A stretch of DNA of 64,000 nt from positions 81,225 to 145,224 of the forward strand of contig JADZCT010000034.1 in assembly GCA_020851455.1 (NCBI GenBank), written 5' to 3'. Below are positions 31,364 to 39,777 of this stretch, piece by piece. The notes below the pieces were generated by a model. That model did not search any database. It was not told where the DNA came from and saw only the letters and a program-made list of their open reading frames with translations. The first letter of the stretch is position 1, and each line of letters starts with the position of its first letter. Source of the stretch: Gemmatimonadaceae bacterium. GTDB taxonomy: Bacteria; Gemmatimonadota; Gemmatimonadetes; Gemmatimonadales; Gemmatimonadaceae. The position numbers and the translations under genes are program-made.

Positions 31364-32746
31364 ATGCCATATCCCGACGTCCTCGAAAAGCTCGTCTCCC
31401 TCGCCAAGCGGCGCGGGTTCATCTTCCAGTCTTCAGAGATCTACGGCGGCACCGGGTCGGTGTGGGACTACGGCCCGCTCGGCGTCGAGCTGAAGAACAA
31501 CGTCAAGGCGCGCTGGTGGAACGCCATGGTGCGCCAGCGCGACGACGTCGAAGGGCTCGATGCGGCGATCCTCATGAACCCGAAGGTCTGGGAGGCGAGC
31601 GGGCATGTGGCTGGCTTCACCGACCCGCTCATAGACTGCAAGACGTGCAAATCGCGCTTTCGCGCCGACAAGCTCCAGGACGCGCAGTGCCCGCGGAAGC
31701 CGTCCAGGCACCCCGGAGAGTACGCCGAGTGCCAGCTTACCGAGGCGCGCCAGTTCAACCTCATGTTCAAGACGTTCATGGGGCCGGTCGAGGACTCGGC
31801 GAGCGTAGTGTACCTGCGGCCCGAGACCGCACAGGGAATCTTCGTGAACTTCCTGAACGTGCAGCAGGCCACGCGTCAGAAGGTGCCGTTTGGCATCGCG
31901 CAGATCGGCAAGGCGTTCAGGAACGAGATCACGCCCGGCAACTTCACCTTCCGCACGCGCGAGTTCGAGCAGATGGAGATGCAGTTCTTCGTCGAGCCCG
32001 GCACCGACATGGAGTGGTTCGCGAAGTGGAAGGCGTGGAGACGCGAGTGGCACGTCGGGCTTGGCCTCGCCGATGACAGGCTCCAGTACCACCAGCATGG
32101 AGAGAAGGAGCTCGCGCACTACGCGCGCGCCGCGTTCGATATCGAGTTCGATTTCGGCGGCTCGCTCGGCTTCCAGGAGATCGAGGGCGTGCACAACCGC
32201 TCGGACTTCGACCTCACGCAGCATCAGTCACACTCTGGCAAGCGCTTGGAGTACGTGGACCAGGCCAACAACAGGCGGTACGTCCCGTATGTGATCGAGA
32301 CCTCACTCGGCGCCGACCGCGTCACGCTCGCCGCCCTCGTGAACGCATACCGCGAGGAAGCCGTGGAGGGCGAAGAGGAGGGGCGCACCGTGCTGCGCCT
32401 GCATCCCGCGCTGGCGCCGATCACGGCGGGCGTGTTCCCGCTCACCAAGAAGGACGGGCAGCCCGAGATGGCCACGCGGCTTGCGGCGGACCTCCGCAAG
32501 CGCTTTCCCGTGTTCTACGACGAAGCCGGCGCGATCGGGCGCCGGTACCGGAGGCAGGACGAAGCCGGCACCCCGTTCGGGATCACCGTTGACGGCGACT
32601 CCGCCAGGCACGACGACGTGACGATCAGGTTCCGCGACGACCTGCAGCAGATACGCGTGGCGACTGGAAGGGTGGCGGAGGTGATTGCCTCGTACATCGC
32701 GTCGGATGTGCCGGTAGCGGAGGCGTCGAGGGTAGTGCATCCCTGA
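31364..32746 (+). CDS. glyQS: Glycine--tRNA ligase, alpha2 type
   Basis: This is a single-chain dimeric class II glycyl-tRNA synthetase of 460 residues, the type of archaea, eukaryotes and many bacteria rather than the alpha2beta2 GlyQ/GlyS. The start reads [20 protein letters not shown], with [12 protein letters not shown] cysteine-rich insert (CKTCKSRF ... AQC) resembles a zinc knuckle. Class II motif 2 is [28 protein letters not shown] and motif 3 includes GADR. It starts 10 bp after purA. Confidence 0.95.
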   Translation: MPYPDVLEKLVSLAKRRGFIFQSSEIYGGTGSVWDYGPLGVELKNNVKARWWNAMVRQRDDVEGLDAAILMNPKVWEASGHVAGFTDPLIDCKTCKSRFRADKLQDAQCPRKPSRHPGEYAECQLTEARQFNLMFKTFMGPVEDSASVVYLRPETAQGIFVNFLNVQQATRQKVPFGIAQIGKAFRNEITPGNFTFRTREFEQMEMQFFVEPGTDMEWFAKWKAWRREWHVGLGLADDRLQYHQHGEKELAHYARAAFDIEFDFGGSLGFQEIEGVHNRSDFDLTQHQSHSGKRLEYVDQANNRRYVPYVIETSLGADRVTLAALVNAYREEAVEGEEEGRTVLRLHPALAPITAGVFPLTKKDGQPEMATRLAADLRKRFPVFYDEAGAIGRRYRRQDEAGTPFGITVDGDSARHDDVTIRFRDDLQQIRVATGRVAEVIASYIASDVPVAEASRVVHP

Positions 32747-32950
32747 CGGGCGCACTGCCCCGGTGCGGGCGGTGGCGCGGCTACCGAAGGCGTGCGGCGG
32801 CGCGGCCCTGACGGGCTTAACGTTCTTATGAGACGCGCGTCTCTCTGAACAGGACCGACAGTGAGCAGGACTGACAGTTGGTGCGCCCGGAGGGCAACGA
32901 CTCTCCGGGCGTCCGTGTCAAAGCAAGGTACAACTCGCAGAGGCCAGCCA
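32747..32950 (+). promoter_or_regulatory. Control region upstream of the type II secretion operon
   Basis: This 204-bp gap holds several ordered elements. There is a 14-bp perfect palindrome, GAGACGCGCGTCTC, at 32830-32843. A 12-bp near-direct repeat, AGGACCGACAGT at 32851-32862 and AGGACTGACAGT at 32867-32878, has a 16-bp period. A perfect 9-bp hairpin, CGCCCGGAG with CTCCGGGCG, lies at 32884-32911. A possible -10, TACAAC, is at 32929-32934, then AGAGG before the gspG ATG. Operator and attenuator roles are inferred. Confidence 0.4.
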
Positions 32951-33391
32951 ATGACCGAACGAAAGCCGAAGCGCCGCAATGGCGGATTCACGCTGATCGA
33001 GATCCTGGTCGTGATCGTGGTGATTGCGATCCTTGCGACGCTTGTCGCGCCGAACGTCTTCCAGCATGTGGGCACGGCCAAGGCCACTACGGCGAAGTCG
33101 CAGATCGAGATGATCTCGTCGGCGCTCGACGCCTACCGTCTGGACACGGGCTCGTACCCAACCACGGCGCAGGGTCTGCAGGCGCTCCAGGAACTGCCCC
33201 AGATTGACCCGCCGACCAACTGGCGCGGTCCGTACCTGCGGAAGGCCGTGCCGCTCGACCCATGGGGCCGCCAGTACGTTTTTATCTCGCCGGGCGAGGT
33301 GAACCCGCGCGGGTTCGACCTCTTTTCCTACGGCGCGGACGGCCAGCTTGGCGGCGAGGGTGAGAACGCCGACGTAGTGAGCTGGAAGTAG
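32951..33391 (+). CDS. gspG: Type II secretion major pseudopilin GspG
   Basis: GspG is the main subunit of the periplasmic pseudopilus that pushes folded substrates through the secretin. The 146-residue prepilin has a basic leader ending at Gly, then FTLIEILVVIVVIAILATLVAPNV with Glu at +5. The conserved C-terminal part contains DTGSYPTTAQGLQAL, WRGPYLRKAVPLDPWG and the GEVNPRGFDLFSYGADG calcium-site loop. The ATG at the leader was chosen; in-frame sequence upstream is not prepilin-like. It is the first gene of the operon. Confidence 0.94.
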   Translation: MTERKPKRRNGGFTLIEILVVIVVIAILATLVAPNVFQHVGTAKATTAKSQIEMISSALDAYRLDTGSYPTTAQGLQALQELPQIDPPTNWRGPYLRKAVPLDPWGRQYVFISPGEVNPRGFDLFSYGADGQLGGEGENADVVSWK

Positions 33392-33412
33392 GCGGCGGCG
33401 CCGAGGCAGCCC

Positions 33413-34612
33413 GTGCCCAGCTTCGCGTACGAAGCGGTTGACGCGACCGGCCGCCGCCAGCGCGGCCGGTCCATGGCCGAGAGCGCGGGCGCGCTGGCGA
33501 AGTCGCTGGAGGGGCGTGGCCTCCTCGTGCTTCAGGTGGCGGAATCTTCCGGTGCGGGAGGGACGTCGTGGTGGCTGCCCGGGCGCACGCGCGAGGTGCT
33601 GGAGTTCACCCGCGCGATGGCGTCACTGCTTCCGGTGGGGATGCCGCTCGCGCGTGCCCTCGACGCTGCGACGGGCGTGACCACGAAGGATGTGTCGGAG
33701 GCGATCGCCGACGTGCGTTCGCGCGTGGAGCGTGGCGTGCCGCTCGCCGACGCCCTCGCCGAGCACAGACGCTTCTTCAACGCGCTGTACGTGGGCATAG
33801 TGCGCGCGGGCGAGCGGAGCGGCGACCTCAACAGCGCCTTCGCGCGCCTCGCCGAACAGATGGAGCGCGAGGAGCAGCTCCACTCGCGTATCGTGTCCGC
33901 GGCGATCTACCCCCTGCTACTGGCGAGCGCGGGCACGGCGGCCGTTTGCGTCCTGGTGTTCTTCGTGCTGCCGCGTTTCGTCACGCTGCTGGAGGGGAGC
34001 GGCGCGACCCTGCCATCGAGCACGCGCGCGCTGCTCGCGGTGACGACGGTGCTGCAGAGGGGGTGGCCCGTGCTGGCGCTGCTGCCGATTGTCGGCGTGG
34101 CGCTCTTTGCCTGGGCGCGGAACACCGAGGAGGGGGCGCGCGCGTGGGCTCGCGTGCTGCTGGGCCTTCCCCTCGTGAGGACGCTGCGTCAGTATGCGCT
34201 CTCGGCGCGGTTTGCGCGGCTCCTCGGTGTGCTGCTGGGCGGCGGGGCGCCGCTGCTGCCGGCAATAGACGACACCATGGAGAGTATCGGCGACCCGGTC
34301 GCGCGTGACGACATCGCGCGCGTGCGGGCGATGGTGCGCGAGGGGAGCTCGATGCGCCAGGCGGTAGGCGAGAGCACGCTCTTCTCCCCGCTCCTCGCGC
34401 AGCTCATCGGGGTGGGCGAGGACGCTGGCGACCTGCGCACCTTCCTCGTGAAGTCGGCCGACATCTTCGAGGAGCGAACTGAGCGGACGACCCAGCGGCT
34501 CGCGGCGCTTGCGGAGCCGGCGATGATCGTGGTGTTCGGCGCGATCGTTGCGTTCGTGGCGCTTTCGCTCCTGCAGGCGATCTACGGCATCAACGCGAAC
34601 TCGTTCAGGTGA
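33413..34612 (+). CDS. gspF: Type II secretion inner-membrane platform protein GspF
   Basis: GspF is the polytopic platform that couples the GspE ATPase to the pseudopilus. The 399-residue protein has two repeated GspF cytoplasmic domains and three membrane segments (about residues 165-190, 215-235 and 365-390). Conserved pieces are FTRAMASLLPVGMPLARALD, EHRRFFNALYVGIVRAGERSGDL and LIGVGEDAGDLRTFLVKSADIFE. Translation starts at GTG. It ends overlapping the region of the gspH start. Confidence 0.93.
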   Translation: MPSFAYEAVDATGRRQRGRSMAESAGALAKSLEGRGLLVLQVAESSGAGGTSWWLPGRTREVLEFTRAMASLLPVGMPLARALDAATGVTTKDVSEAIADVRSRVERGVPLADALAEHRRFFNALYVGIVRAGERSGDLNSAFARLAEQMEREEQLHSRIVSAAIYPLLLASAGTAAVCVLVFFVLPRFVTLLEGSGATLPSSTRALLAVTTVLQRGWPVLALLPIVGVALFAWARNTEEGARAWARVLLGLPLVRTLRQYALSARFARLLGVLLGGGAPLLPAIDDTMESIGDPVARDDIARVRAMVREGSSMRQAVGESTLFSPLLAQLIGVGEDAGDLRTFLVKSADIFEERTERTTQRLAALAEPAMIVVFGAIVAFVALSLLQAIYGINANSFR

Positions 34613-34620
34613 GCGGCGCG

Positions 34621-35124
34621 ATGAACGGTGCGTGGAGAATGCCGGCACGCCGCGCCCTGGACGAACGCCCGTTGGCACACGGCGTGCGTCGAGGTGGCTT
34701 CACGCTATGGGAGACGGCGCTCGTCCTCGCGGTACTCGCCATTACGCTGCTTCTCGCCGCGCCGGCAATCGTGGACTTCGGCAAGTTGCGGGCTGCGACC
34801 GGCTCGCAGCCGGTGCTGGATCTGCTGCGCGACGCGCGCCGTGAGGCGATCCAGACCGGTACGGTTGCGACGCTGCGGCTCGACCCCGTCTCCGGGCGAT
34901 GGCGCGTTGACACGACGGGCGTTGCGGGGATGGCTCCGCTCGCCACGGGCACGATTGACCTCGGTGGTGCGACCACGCTGGTAACCGACGCCTACCGCCT
35001 CCAGTTCATCTTCCAGCCAACGGGCGCGGCGTTTGCCGACTCGGTTGGTGTGCGTGACGCGGGCGGCGCGGTGATGGTGCTGGTTGACCCATGGACAGGG
35101 ATTGCGCGTGCAGAGCCGCGCTGA
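34621..35124 (+). CDS. gspH: Type II secretion minor pseudopilin GspH
   Basis: This 167-residue prepilin has an unusually long leader (about 27 residues) ending in RRGG, then FTLWETALVLAVLAITLLLAAPAIV with Glu at +5. The GspH-type C-terminal domain includes LLRDARREAIQTGTVATLRLD and SGRWRVD. GspH belongs to the tip complex or shaft of the pseudopilus. AGGTGA 8 nt upstream supports the ATG; a GTG at 34609, overlapping the gspF stop, is the alternative. Confidence 0.85.
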   Translation: MNGAWRMPARRALDERPLAHGVRRGGFTLWETALVLAVLAITLLLAAPAIVDFGKLRAATGSQPVLDLLRDARREAIQTGTVATLRLDPVSGRWRVDTTGVAGMAPLATGTIDLGGATTLVTDAYRLQFIFQPTGAAFADSVGVRDAGGAVMVLVDPWTGIARAEPR

Positions 35125-35542
35125 GTCACGCCGGCGCGGCCGCAGGGGCGTGACCGTCTTCGAGGCGGCCGCGGCGATGGCAATGGTGGGGCTCGTCGCG
35201 ATTGGCGCGCTCGAGGCCGTGGGCGCGAACATGCGTGCGGCGGCGAAGTCGCGCCATGCGATCGAGGCGGTATCGCTCGCCGAGCAGCGCATGGACTGGC
35301 TCGACTTTCTCACCGACGCACAGCTGCGCTCGCTCCCCGACTCGGTGCGGCAGGGTCGGTTCAATCCTCCACTCGACGGATACCGGTGGACGACCGCGGC
35401 CGAGCCTGTTGCGACGGTTGCCGGCGTGTACGACGTGCGCGTGCGGGTCATGTGGGCCGACAGCGGCGCATTCGAGATGAGGACCTATGTGTATCGGCGG
35501 CCCGTGATCACCACCGGCGGCCGGGGCGGGGGGCGCGGATGA
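35108..35542 (+). CDS. gspI: Type II secretion minor pseudopilin, GspI-like
   Basis: This 144-residue prepilin has the leader RRRGRRG, then VTVFEAAAAMAMVGLVAIGALEAVG with Glu at +5. The position between H and J and the size fit GspI, which nucleates the I-J-K tip complex. The GTG at 35108 preceded by ACAGGG was chosen; TTG codons at 35084 and 35102 are alternatives. It overlaps gspH by 17 bp and gspJ by 4 bp. The first mature residue is Val rather than Met or Phe, which reduces N-methylation potential. Confidence 0.8.
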   Translation: MQSRAESRRRGRRGVTVFEAAAAMAMVGLVAIGALEAVGANMRAAAKSRHAIEAVSLAEQRMDWLDFLTDAQLRSLPDSVRQGRFNPPLDGYRWTTAAEPVATVAGVYDVRVRVMWADSGAFEMRTYVYRRPVITTGGRGGGRG

Positions 35543-36249
35543 TTCGCCGCCGCACGCCGGTTGGGCGCACCCGAGCCGGGATGACGCTGCTCGAACTCGT
35601 GATCGCACTCGCGATACTCGGGATTCTGGTGGCGGTGGGCGGCGGGGCATTCTCGACGGTGATAGACCGGGAACGAACCATCCGGACGGCGTCTGTCGAG
35701 ACCGAGCGCGCCGCGGCACTGCGTGACATGCTGCGCCAGTGGATCGCGCAGGGCGACGTGCAGATCCAGCAGGGGGGCGGCCCTGGCGGGGCGCAGTCGG
35801 CTGCGCAGCGAGGCCGGACGGCCACGGTGGCGCAGGCGTCGAGCCGCGCGGGCTCTGCGGTTGCGGGCGTGACTGCGGCCGCTTCGACCGGCAACGAACT
35901 CACCGTTGTGACCTCTGCGCCAAACCCGCTCATGGCGCCGCAGGCGCGCATCAGGATCTTCGTGGACGCCGACGACAACACCCCGGAGCGTGGCCTCACC
36001 ATCGAGTACCAGGCCACGACGCAGACCCCGCTCATGCGGCGGCAGCTTGACCCGGACGTTGCCGACATCACCGTCGAGTTCTACGACCAGCGGCTCGGCA
36101 GGTGGCTGCCGAGCACCGAAGCAGCCACGGGAGGCCAGCTCGTGGCGCTTCGCCTCACAATGGTGCCGGCGGAAGGCAAGACGCTGTCGCCGCTCCTTAC
36201 GGAGCCGATCACGTACGTCTTCGGCGAGATCTCGCAGGCGACGCGATGA
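35539..36249 (+). CDS. gspJ: Type II secretion minor pseudopilin GspJ
   Basis: This 236-residue prepilin has the leader RTRAG, then MTLLELVIALAILGILVAVGGGAF with Glu at +5. A low-complexity stretch QQGGGPGGAQSAAQRGRTATVAQASSR-like (about residues 75-105) interrupts the globular domain. The C-terminal LRLTMVPAEGKTLSPLLTEPITYVFGE ends the GspJ fold. It overlaps both neighbours by 4 bp (ATGA), a mark of coupled translation. Confidence 0.85.
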   Translation: MIRRRTPVGRTRAGMTLLELVIALAILGILVAVGGGAFSTVIDRERTIRTASVETERAAALRDMLRQWIAQGDVQIQQGGGPGGAQSAAQRGRTATVAQASSRAGSAVAGVTAAASTGNELTVVTSAPNPLMAPQARIRIFVDADDNTPERGLTIEYQATTQTPLMRRQLDPDVADITVEFYDQRLGRWLPSTEAATGGQLVALRLTMVPAEGKTLSPLLTEPITYVFGEISQATR

Positions 36250-37235
36250 AGGCGAACCGGCGCGGCGTTGCGATGCTGGCCGCCCTCTGGCTCGTGGTGG
36301 GCATCACGGTCGTGGCGCTGGAGTTCGCGCTTTCGGCAAAGGAGCGGCGCGAGCTTGGCATCGCGGCGGCCGAGCGGGGCCGTGCCTCCGGCGCGGCGCT
36401 CGGCGCGTTTGCGATGACGCGCGCAAAGCTCGAGTACGCGCTGCGCGCGGGGCCCCAGGGTGCGACGGGAAGCCTTGGCCGCCTGCAGTCGTCCGATCCA
36501 TGGCTCGGCGTGGACTCGATCTACTCCGGCACGGTGGCGGTGGACAGCCTTCCCGTGACTGTCATTGCTGGCGACCTCGGTGCGAAGCTCAACATCAACG
36601 CGCTCACGGAGGCCGAACTGCGGACATTCTTCTCGTACCTCCTCGGCGACTATGTGCTCTCGGACCAGCTTGCGCAGGCAATCAGCGACTGGCGGGACGT
36701 GGACGACATCCCTCGGGTTCGCGGCGGAGAGCGCGACGACTACATCAAGGCCGGCCTTCTGCGCCTTCCTGCGAACCAGGACTTCCGGGATCTCGAGGAT
36801 CTGCTCGACGTGAAGGGAATGACTCCACAGATATACGCCGTGGTGAGCCCGTACCTGACGACGCTCGGCGCCGCGCAGGTGAACCTCAACTCCGCGCCTG
36901 TGCCCGTGCTGCGCGTGCTGCCCGGGATGAACGACGAGATCATTTCGCGCATCCTGCAGCTCAGGTCAAACGGGTCGCGCATTACCAGCGTGGCGGAAGT
37001 GATGCCGCAGCAGCGGGGGATGGGCGGGCGCGCGGGGGCCGCGATGCAGGCGGTTGCCCAGAACGCGCAGGCCCAGATCTCGGCGCGGGCGGGCGTGCTG
37101 ACGCAGCAGGTCGAACTTACGATCCTCGCGCAGGCCAGCTCTTCCGCCAGGCCAGTGCGCCTTCGCGTGCTGCTCGCCCGCGAGAACATCAACGGCCAGT
37201 CGGCGGCTGGAGTGCAGAACGAGGAATGGCGATGA
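36246..37235 (+). CDS. gspK: Type II secretion minor pseudopilin GspK
   Basis: GspK caps the pseudopilus tip. The 329-residue protein has the prepilin-like N-terminus NRRGVAMLAALWLVVGITVVALEF. It lacks Glu at +5, as is usual for GspK. The large globular domain contains KLNINALTEAELRTFF, a DWRDVDDIPRVRGGERDDYI segment, and LNLNSAP-like (VNLNSAPVPVLRVLPGM) helix-hairpin-helix motifs typical of the family. The C-terminal part has a Gly/Met-rich insert (RGMGGRAGAAMQ). Confidence 0.9.
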   Translation: MKANRRGVAMLAALWLVVGITVVALEFALSAKERRELGIAAAERGRASGAALGAFAMTRAKLEYALRAGPQGATGSLGRLQSSDPWLGVDSIYSGTVAVDSLPVTVIAGDLGAKLNINALTEAELRTFFSYLLGDYVLSDQLAQAISDWRDVDDIPRVRGGERDDYIKAGLLRLPANQDFRDLEDLLDVKGMTPQIYAVVSPYLTTLGAAQVNLNSAPVPVLRVLPGMNDEIISRILQLRSNGSRITSVAEVMPQQRGMGGRAGAAMQAVAQNAQAQISARAGVLTQQVELTILAQASSSARPVRLRVLLARENINGQSAAGVQNEEWR

Positions 37236-38566
37236 GCCGTCGCGGGGCTGGGAAGGAAGTGCTCGGCGTGTCGCTTGCGCCCGGGAACGTTGTCGCGGCA
37301 GCGGACGGGGTGCGCACCGTCTGGGAGCGCGCTGTCGAGTTCAACGGCGGCGCTAACGGTACCCGCGAGGCGCTCGGCGCGGCGCTTTCGGATGCAGCCA
37401 GGGAGTCCGGGCTCAGTGCGCCGACGATCGCCATCGCGCTCATGCCTCCGCTGGCCGAAACGCGGACGATCGCGCTTCCTCCGCTGCGCGAGTCCGACCG
37501 GAACCGTTTTCTCCAGCGGAATGCCCAACGGTATTTCGTTGGCGCGCGCGGCGCGCAGGTCGTCGGTTCGGCGCTTGCGGGCGCGCCCGCCAAGGGTGGG
37601 GGCGTCGCGGACGTGCTCGCCAGCGCAGTAGCGCAGCAGTTCGTCGAGGCCGTGCATGATGCGTCGGAGATCGCCGGCAGCGAACTGCGGGCGCTGGTGC
37701 CCGCCGAGGCGGCATGGGCGGCTGCGGCGGTGGCGATGTGGCCCGCGCTTGCGCGGGGAAGCGCGCACATGGCAGTGGCAGGCGATGACCGCGCCGAATT
37801 GCTTGCGCTCTCGGACGGCGTCCTTACGGGCGTGCGGCGCTTTCGTGGCGCGGCCGATGCGGGGGAGATGGCGCGGGTCGTGAGCGGACCGGTGGGCGTG
37901 GTCGGTACTTCCGCCGCCGCCAGCGCCCTCGCCGAGGCGCTTTCCGGCGTGGGCGCGCGCGTGGTGCGCCCGGATGCCGCATGGGCGGCGCTCGCCGAGC
38001 GGCCTGATGCGCTCGCGGCGCGCTTTGCGCCCCGCGCCGCGGGCCTCGTGATCCGCAGCGAGAGGGCGCGCGAACTCGGCCAGGCGGCCGTGACCCGCGC
38101 ATCGTGGTCGCTGATCGGCGCCGCGGCGGCTGTACTGGTCGTGGCGGCCCTCGTGCACTTCCGCGGCGTGCAGCGCGAGCTTGCAAGCGTGCAGGCGGCG
38201 CGCGCGGCGATCAGGCCTCAGGTGGAGGCGTCGCTCGTGGGGCGCTCGTCGGTGGACGCCGCCTACCGCCAGGTGGCTGCGCTCGCGGCTGCGTCGCGCG
38301 CCGCGCCGCGCTGGTCGGTGGTGCTGGCCGGCATCACCGACCAGCTCTCCGATGACGCATCAATCTCTGCCTTCAGGGCGCGCGGCGACTCGATCTTCAT
38401 TGACGGGGCGGCAGCGCAGGCAGCTCCCGTGTTCGACGAGATCGCGCGCGTACCCGGCGTGACGGGCGTGCGCGCCACCGCGCCGGTGCGGCGTGAGTCA
38501 ATCGAGGGGCAGCCGCCGGTCGAGCGTTTCTCCCTCGGCGCACAACTGGGAGGAGCGCGCAAGTGA
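37232..38566 (+). CDS. gspL: Type II secretion protein GspL-like
   Basis: GspL links the ATPase GspE to the inner-membrane platform. The 444-residue protein has an actin-like cytoplasmic half (EVLGVSLAPGNVVAA at the start), one membrane helix near residues 292-310 (WSLIGAAAAVLVVAALVHF) and a periplasmic ferredoxin-like half similar to PilN/GspL. Its position between gspK and a GspM-like gene supports the call. A second in-frame ATG at 37226 exists; the ATG overlapping the gspK stop has better spacing from GAGG. Sequence conservation is weak, so identity rests partly on context. Confidence 0.72.
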   Translation: MSRRGAGKEVLGVSLAPGNVVAAADGVRTVWERAVEFNGGANGTREALGAALSDAARESGLSAPTIAIALMPPLAETRTIALPPLRESDRNRFLQRNAQRYFVGARGAQVVGSALAGAPAKGGGVADVLASAVAQQFVEAVHDASEIAGSELRALVPAEAAWAAAAVAMWPALARGSAHMAVAGDDRAELLALSDGVLTGVRRFRGAADAGEMARVVSGPVGVVGTSAAASALAEALSGVGARVVRPDAAWAALAERPDALAARFAPRAAGLVIRSERARELGQAAVTRASWSLIGAAAAVLVVAALVHFRGVQRELASVQAARAAIRPQVEASLVGRSSVDAAYRQVAALAAASRAAPRWSVVLAGITDQLSDDASISAFRARGDSIFIDGAAAQAAPVFDEIARVPGVTGVRATAPVRRESIEGQPPVERFSLGAQLGGARK

Positions 38567-39261
38567 GCTTCCCGGCGATGAAACAGCGCGACCGCCGCGC
38601 ACTCGTGCTCGGGCTCGCGATCCTTGTGCCGTCGCTCGGCTGGGTGTACGCCGGGCGGCCCATGCTTGCAGCGCTCGCCAGTCTCAACGAGAGAATCGGG
38701 AGCGAACAGGAAGCGCTCGGGCGCGAGCGCGCGGCCGTGGCGGAAGCGACGCGCAACCCCGGGCGGAAGGCCATTGCCGATTCAGCGGTTGCCGCCGTGG
38801 GCTCGCGCGTCTTCAGCGGCGCCAACGACGTGGCCGCGGGCGCCACTCTCGCCACGTACGTGGGCGATGTGGCGCGGCGGTCGCACGTATGGCTCGCGAG
38901 CGCGACGACGCGATCGTCAACTTCGCCGGCCGGGTCTGCGCCCAATGCGCCGGTGGCGCCTGGCGCTGCCGCCGGCGGACGGGGAGGGCAGGGCGCGGGG
39001 GCCGCGGGCAACTCCGACGGCGTGAGGCCCCTGCGGGTGGATCTCCGCGGCGAGTCCGATTACCAGGGCGTGCTCGAGTTCCTGAATGCGCTGGAGCGCG
39101 GCGAGAAGCTCGTGGTCGTAGAGCGACTCGACATCGCGCGGACGCTCCGCGCCGGCGACGACGACAGCGAGACGCTCTCCATCACCGCAACGGTCGTTGG
39201 CTATGCGCTCGCCAGCCCCGCTCCTGCGGCTCCGGTCTCCGCCGGGAGGGCCACGAAGTGA
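38563..39261 (+). CDS. gspM: Type II secretion protein GspM-like
   Basis: This 232-residue protein has a short cytoplasmic start, one membrane helix (RALVLGLAILVPSLGWVYA) and a periplasmic coiled-coil plus ferredoxin-like domain with LRVDLRGESDYQGVLEFLNALERGEKLVVVERLDI, the PilO/GspM pattern. A Gly/Ala-rich insert (about residues 125-147) lies in the middle. GGGAGGAG precedes the GTG start, which overlaps the gspL stop. Confidence 0.75.
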   Translation: MSFPAMKQRDRRALVLGLAILVPSLGWVYAGRPMLAALASLNERIGSEQEALGRERAAVAEATRNPGRKAIADSAVAAVGSRVFSGANDVAAGATLATYVGDVARRSHVWLASATTRSSTSPAGSAPNAPVAPGAAAGGRGGQGAGAAGNSDGVRPLRVDLRGESDYQGVLEFLNALERGEKLVVVERLDIARTLRAGDDDSETLSITATVVGYALASPAPAAPVSAGRATK

Positions 39262-39770
39262 ACCGCATGCCCCCATTCGGAGAGATGTGGCGCAACCGCC
39301 TCTTCCGGGTAGCCGCACTGCTGGCCGTGGTATCCGCTGCCGTGCTGGTTGCCGCCGTGACCGGCGCAGTCCAGTTGCGCGGCGTTTCCGCCGCGGCGCC
39401 GGTGAAGCCGATTCCCGACTCGCTGCTCCGCTTCGCCTCTCCTGACGCCGGTCCCGACGTGGCTCGCGCGGTTGCCCGCGACGTCTTCCAGGAAGACCGT
39501 ACCCCCGCACCGCGGCGGTACCGCCTTCCGGGTGCGCCCGATGATGCAGCGGCGCAGCCCGCGCCGCGGCCCTCCGTGCTTGGCACGGCCATTGGCACGG
39601 ACGAGCCCGACTTTGCGACCTGCCAGGTTTCGGGCGGGCAGCCCGTGATCGTTCGCGTCGGCGGCCGAATCGGCGAGTTCACGGTGATTTCCATCGAGCG
39701 CAGCCGCGTGTGGTTCCGGGGCGCGGACGGCGAACGCTTCTCGATTGACGCAAGCAAACCAGGTTCCTGA
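39258..39770 (+). CDS. gspC: Type II secretion protein GspC-like
   Basis: This 170-residue protein has one N-terminal membrane helix (VAALLAVVSAAVLVAAVTGAV) and a C-terminal homology-region-like domain with VLGTAIGTDEPDFATCQVSGG, PVIVRVGGRIGEFTVISIERSRVWFR. GspC and PilP use this domain to bind secretin N-domains and connect the inner and outer membrane parts. It lies directly before the secretin gene, as in classical gsp operons. No PDZ domain is present, so it is short for GspC. The GTG start overlaps the gspM stop behind GGGAGGG. Confidence 0.7.
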   Translation: MNRMPPFGEMWRNRLFRVAALLAVVSAAVLVAAVTGAVQLRGVSAAAPVKPIPDSLLRFASPDAGPDVARAVARDVFQEDRTPAPRRYRLPGAPDDAAAQPAPRPSVLGTAIGTDEPDFATCQVSGGQPVIVRVGGRIGEFTVISIERSRVWFRGADGERFSIDASKPGS

Positions 39771-39777
39771 GCCGAAC

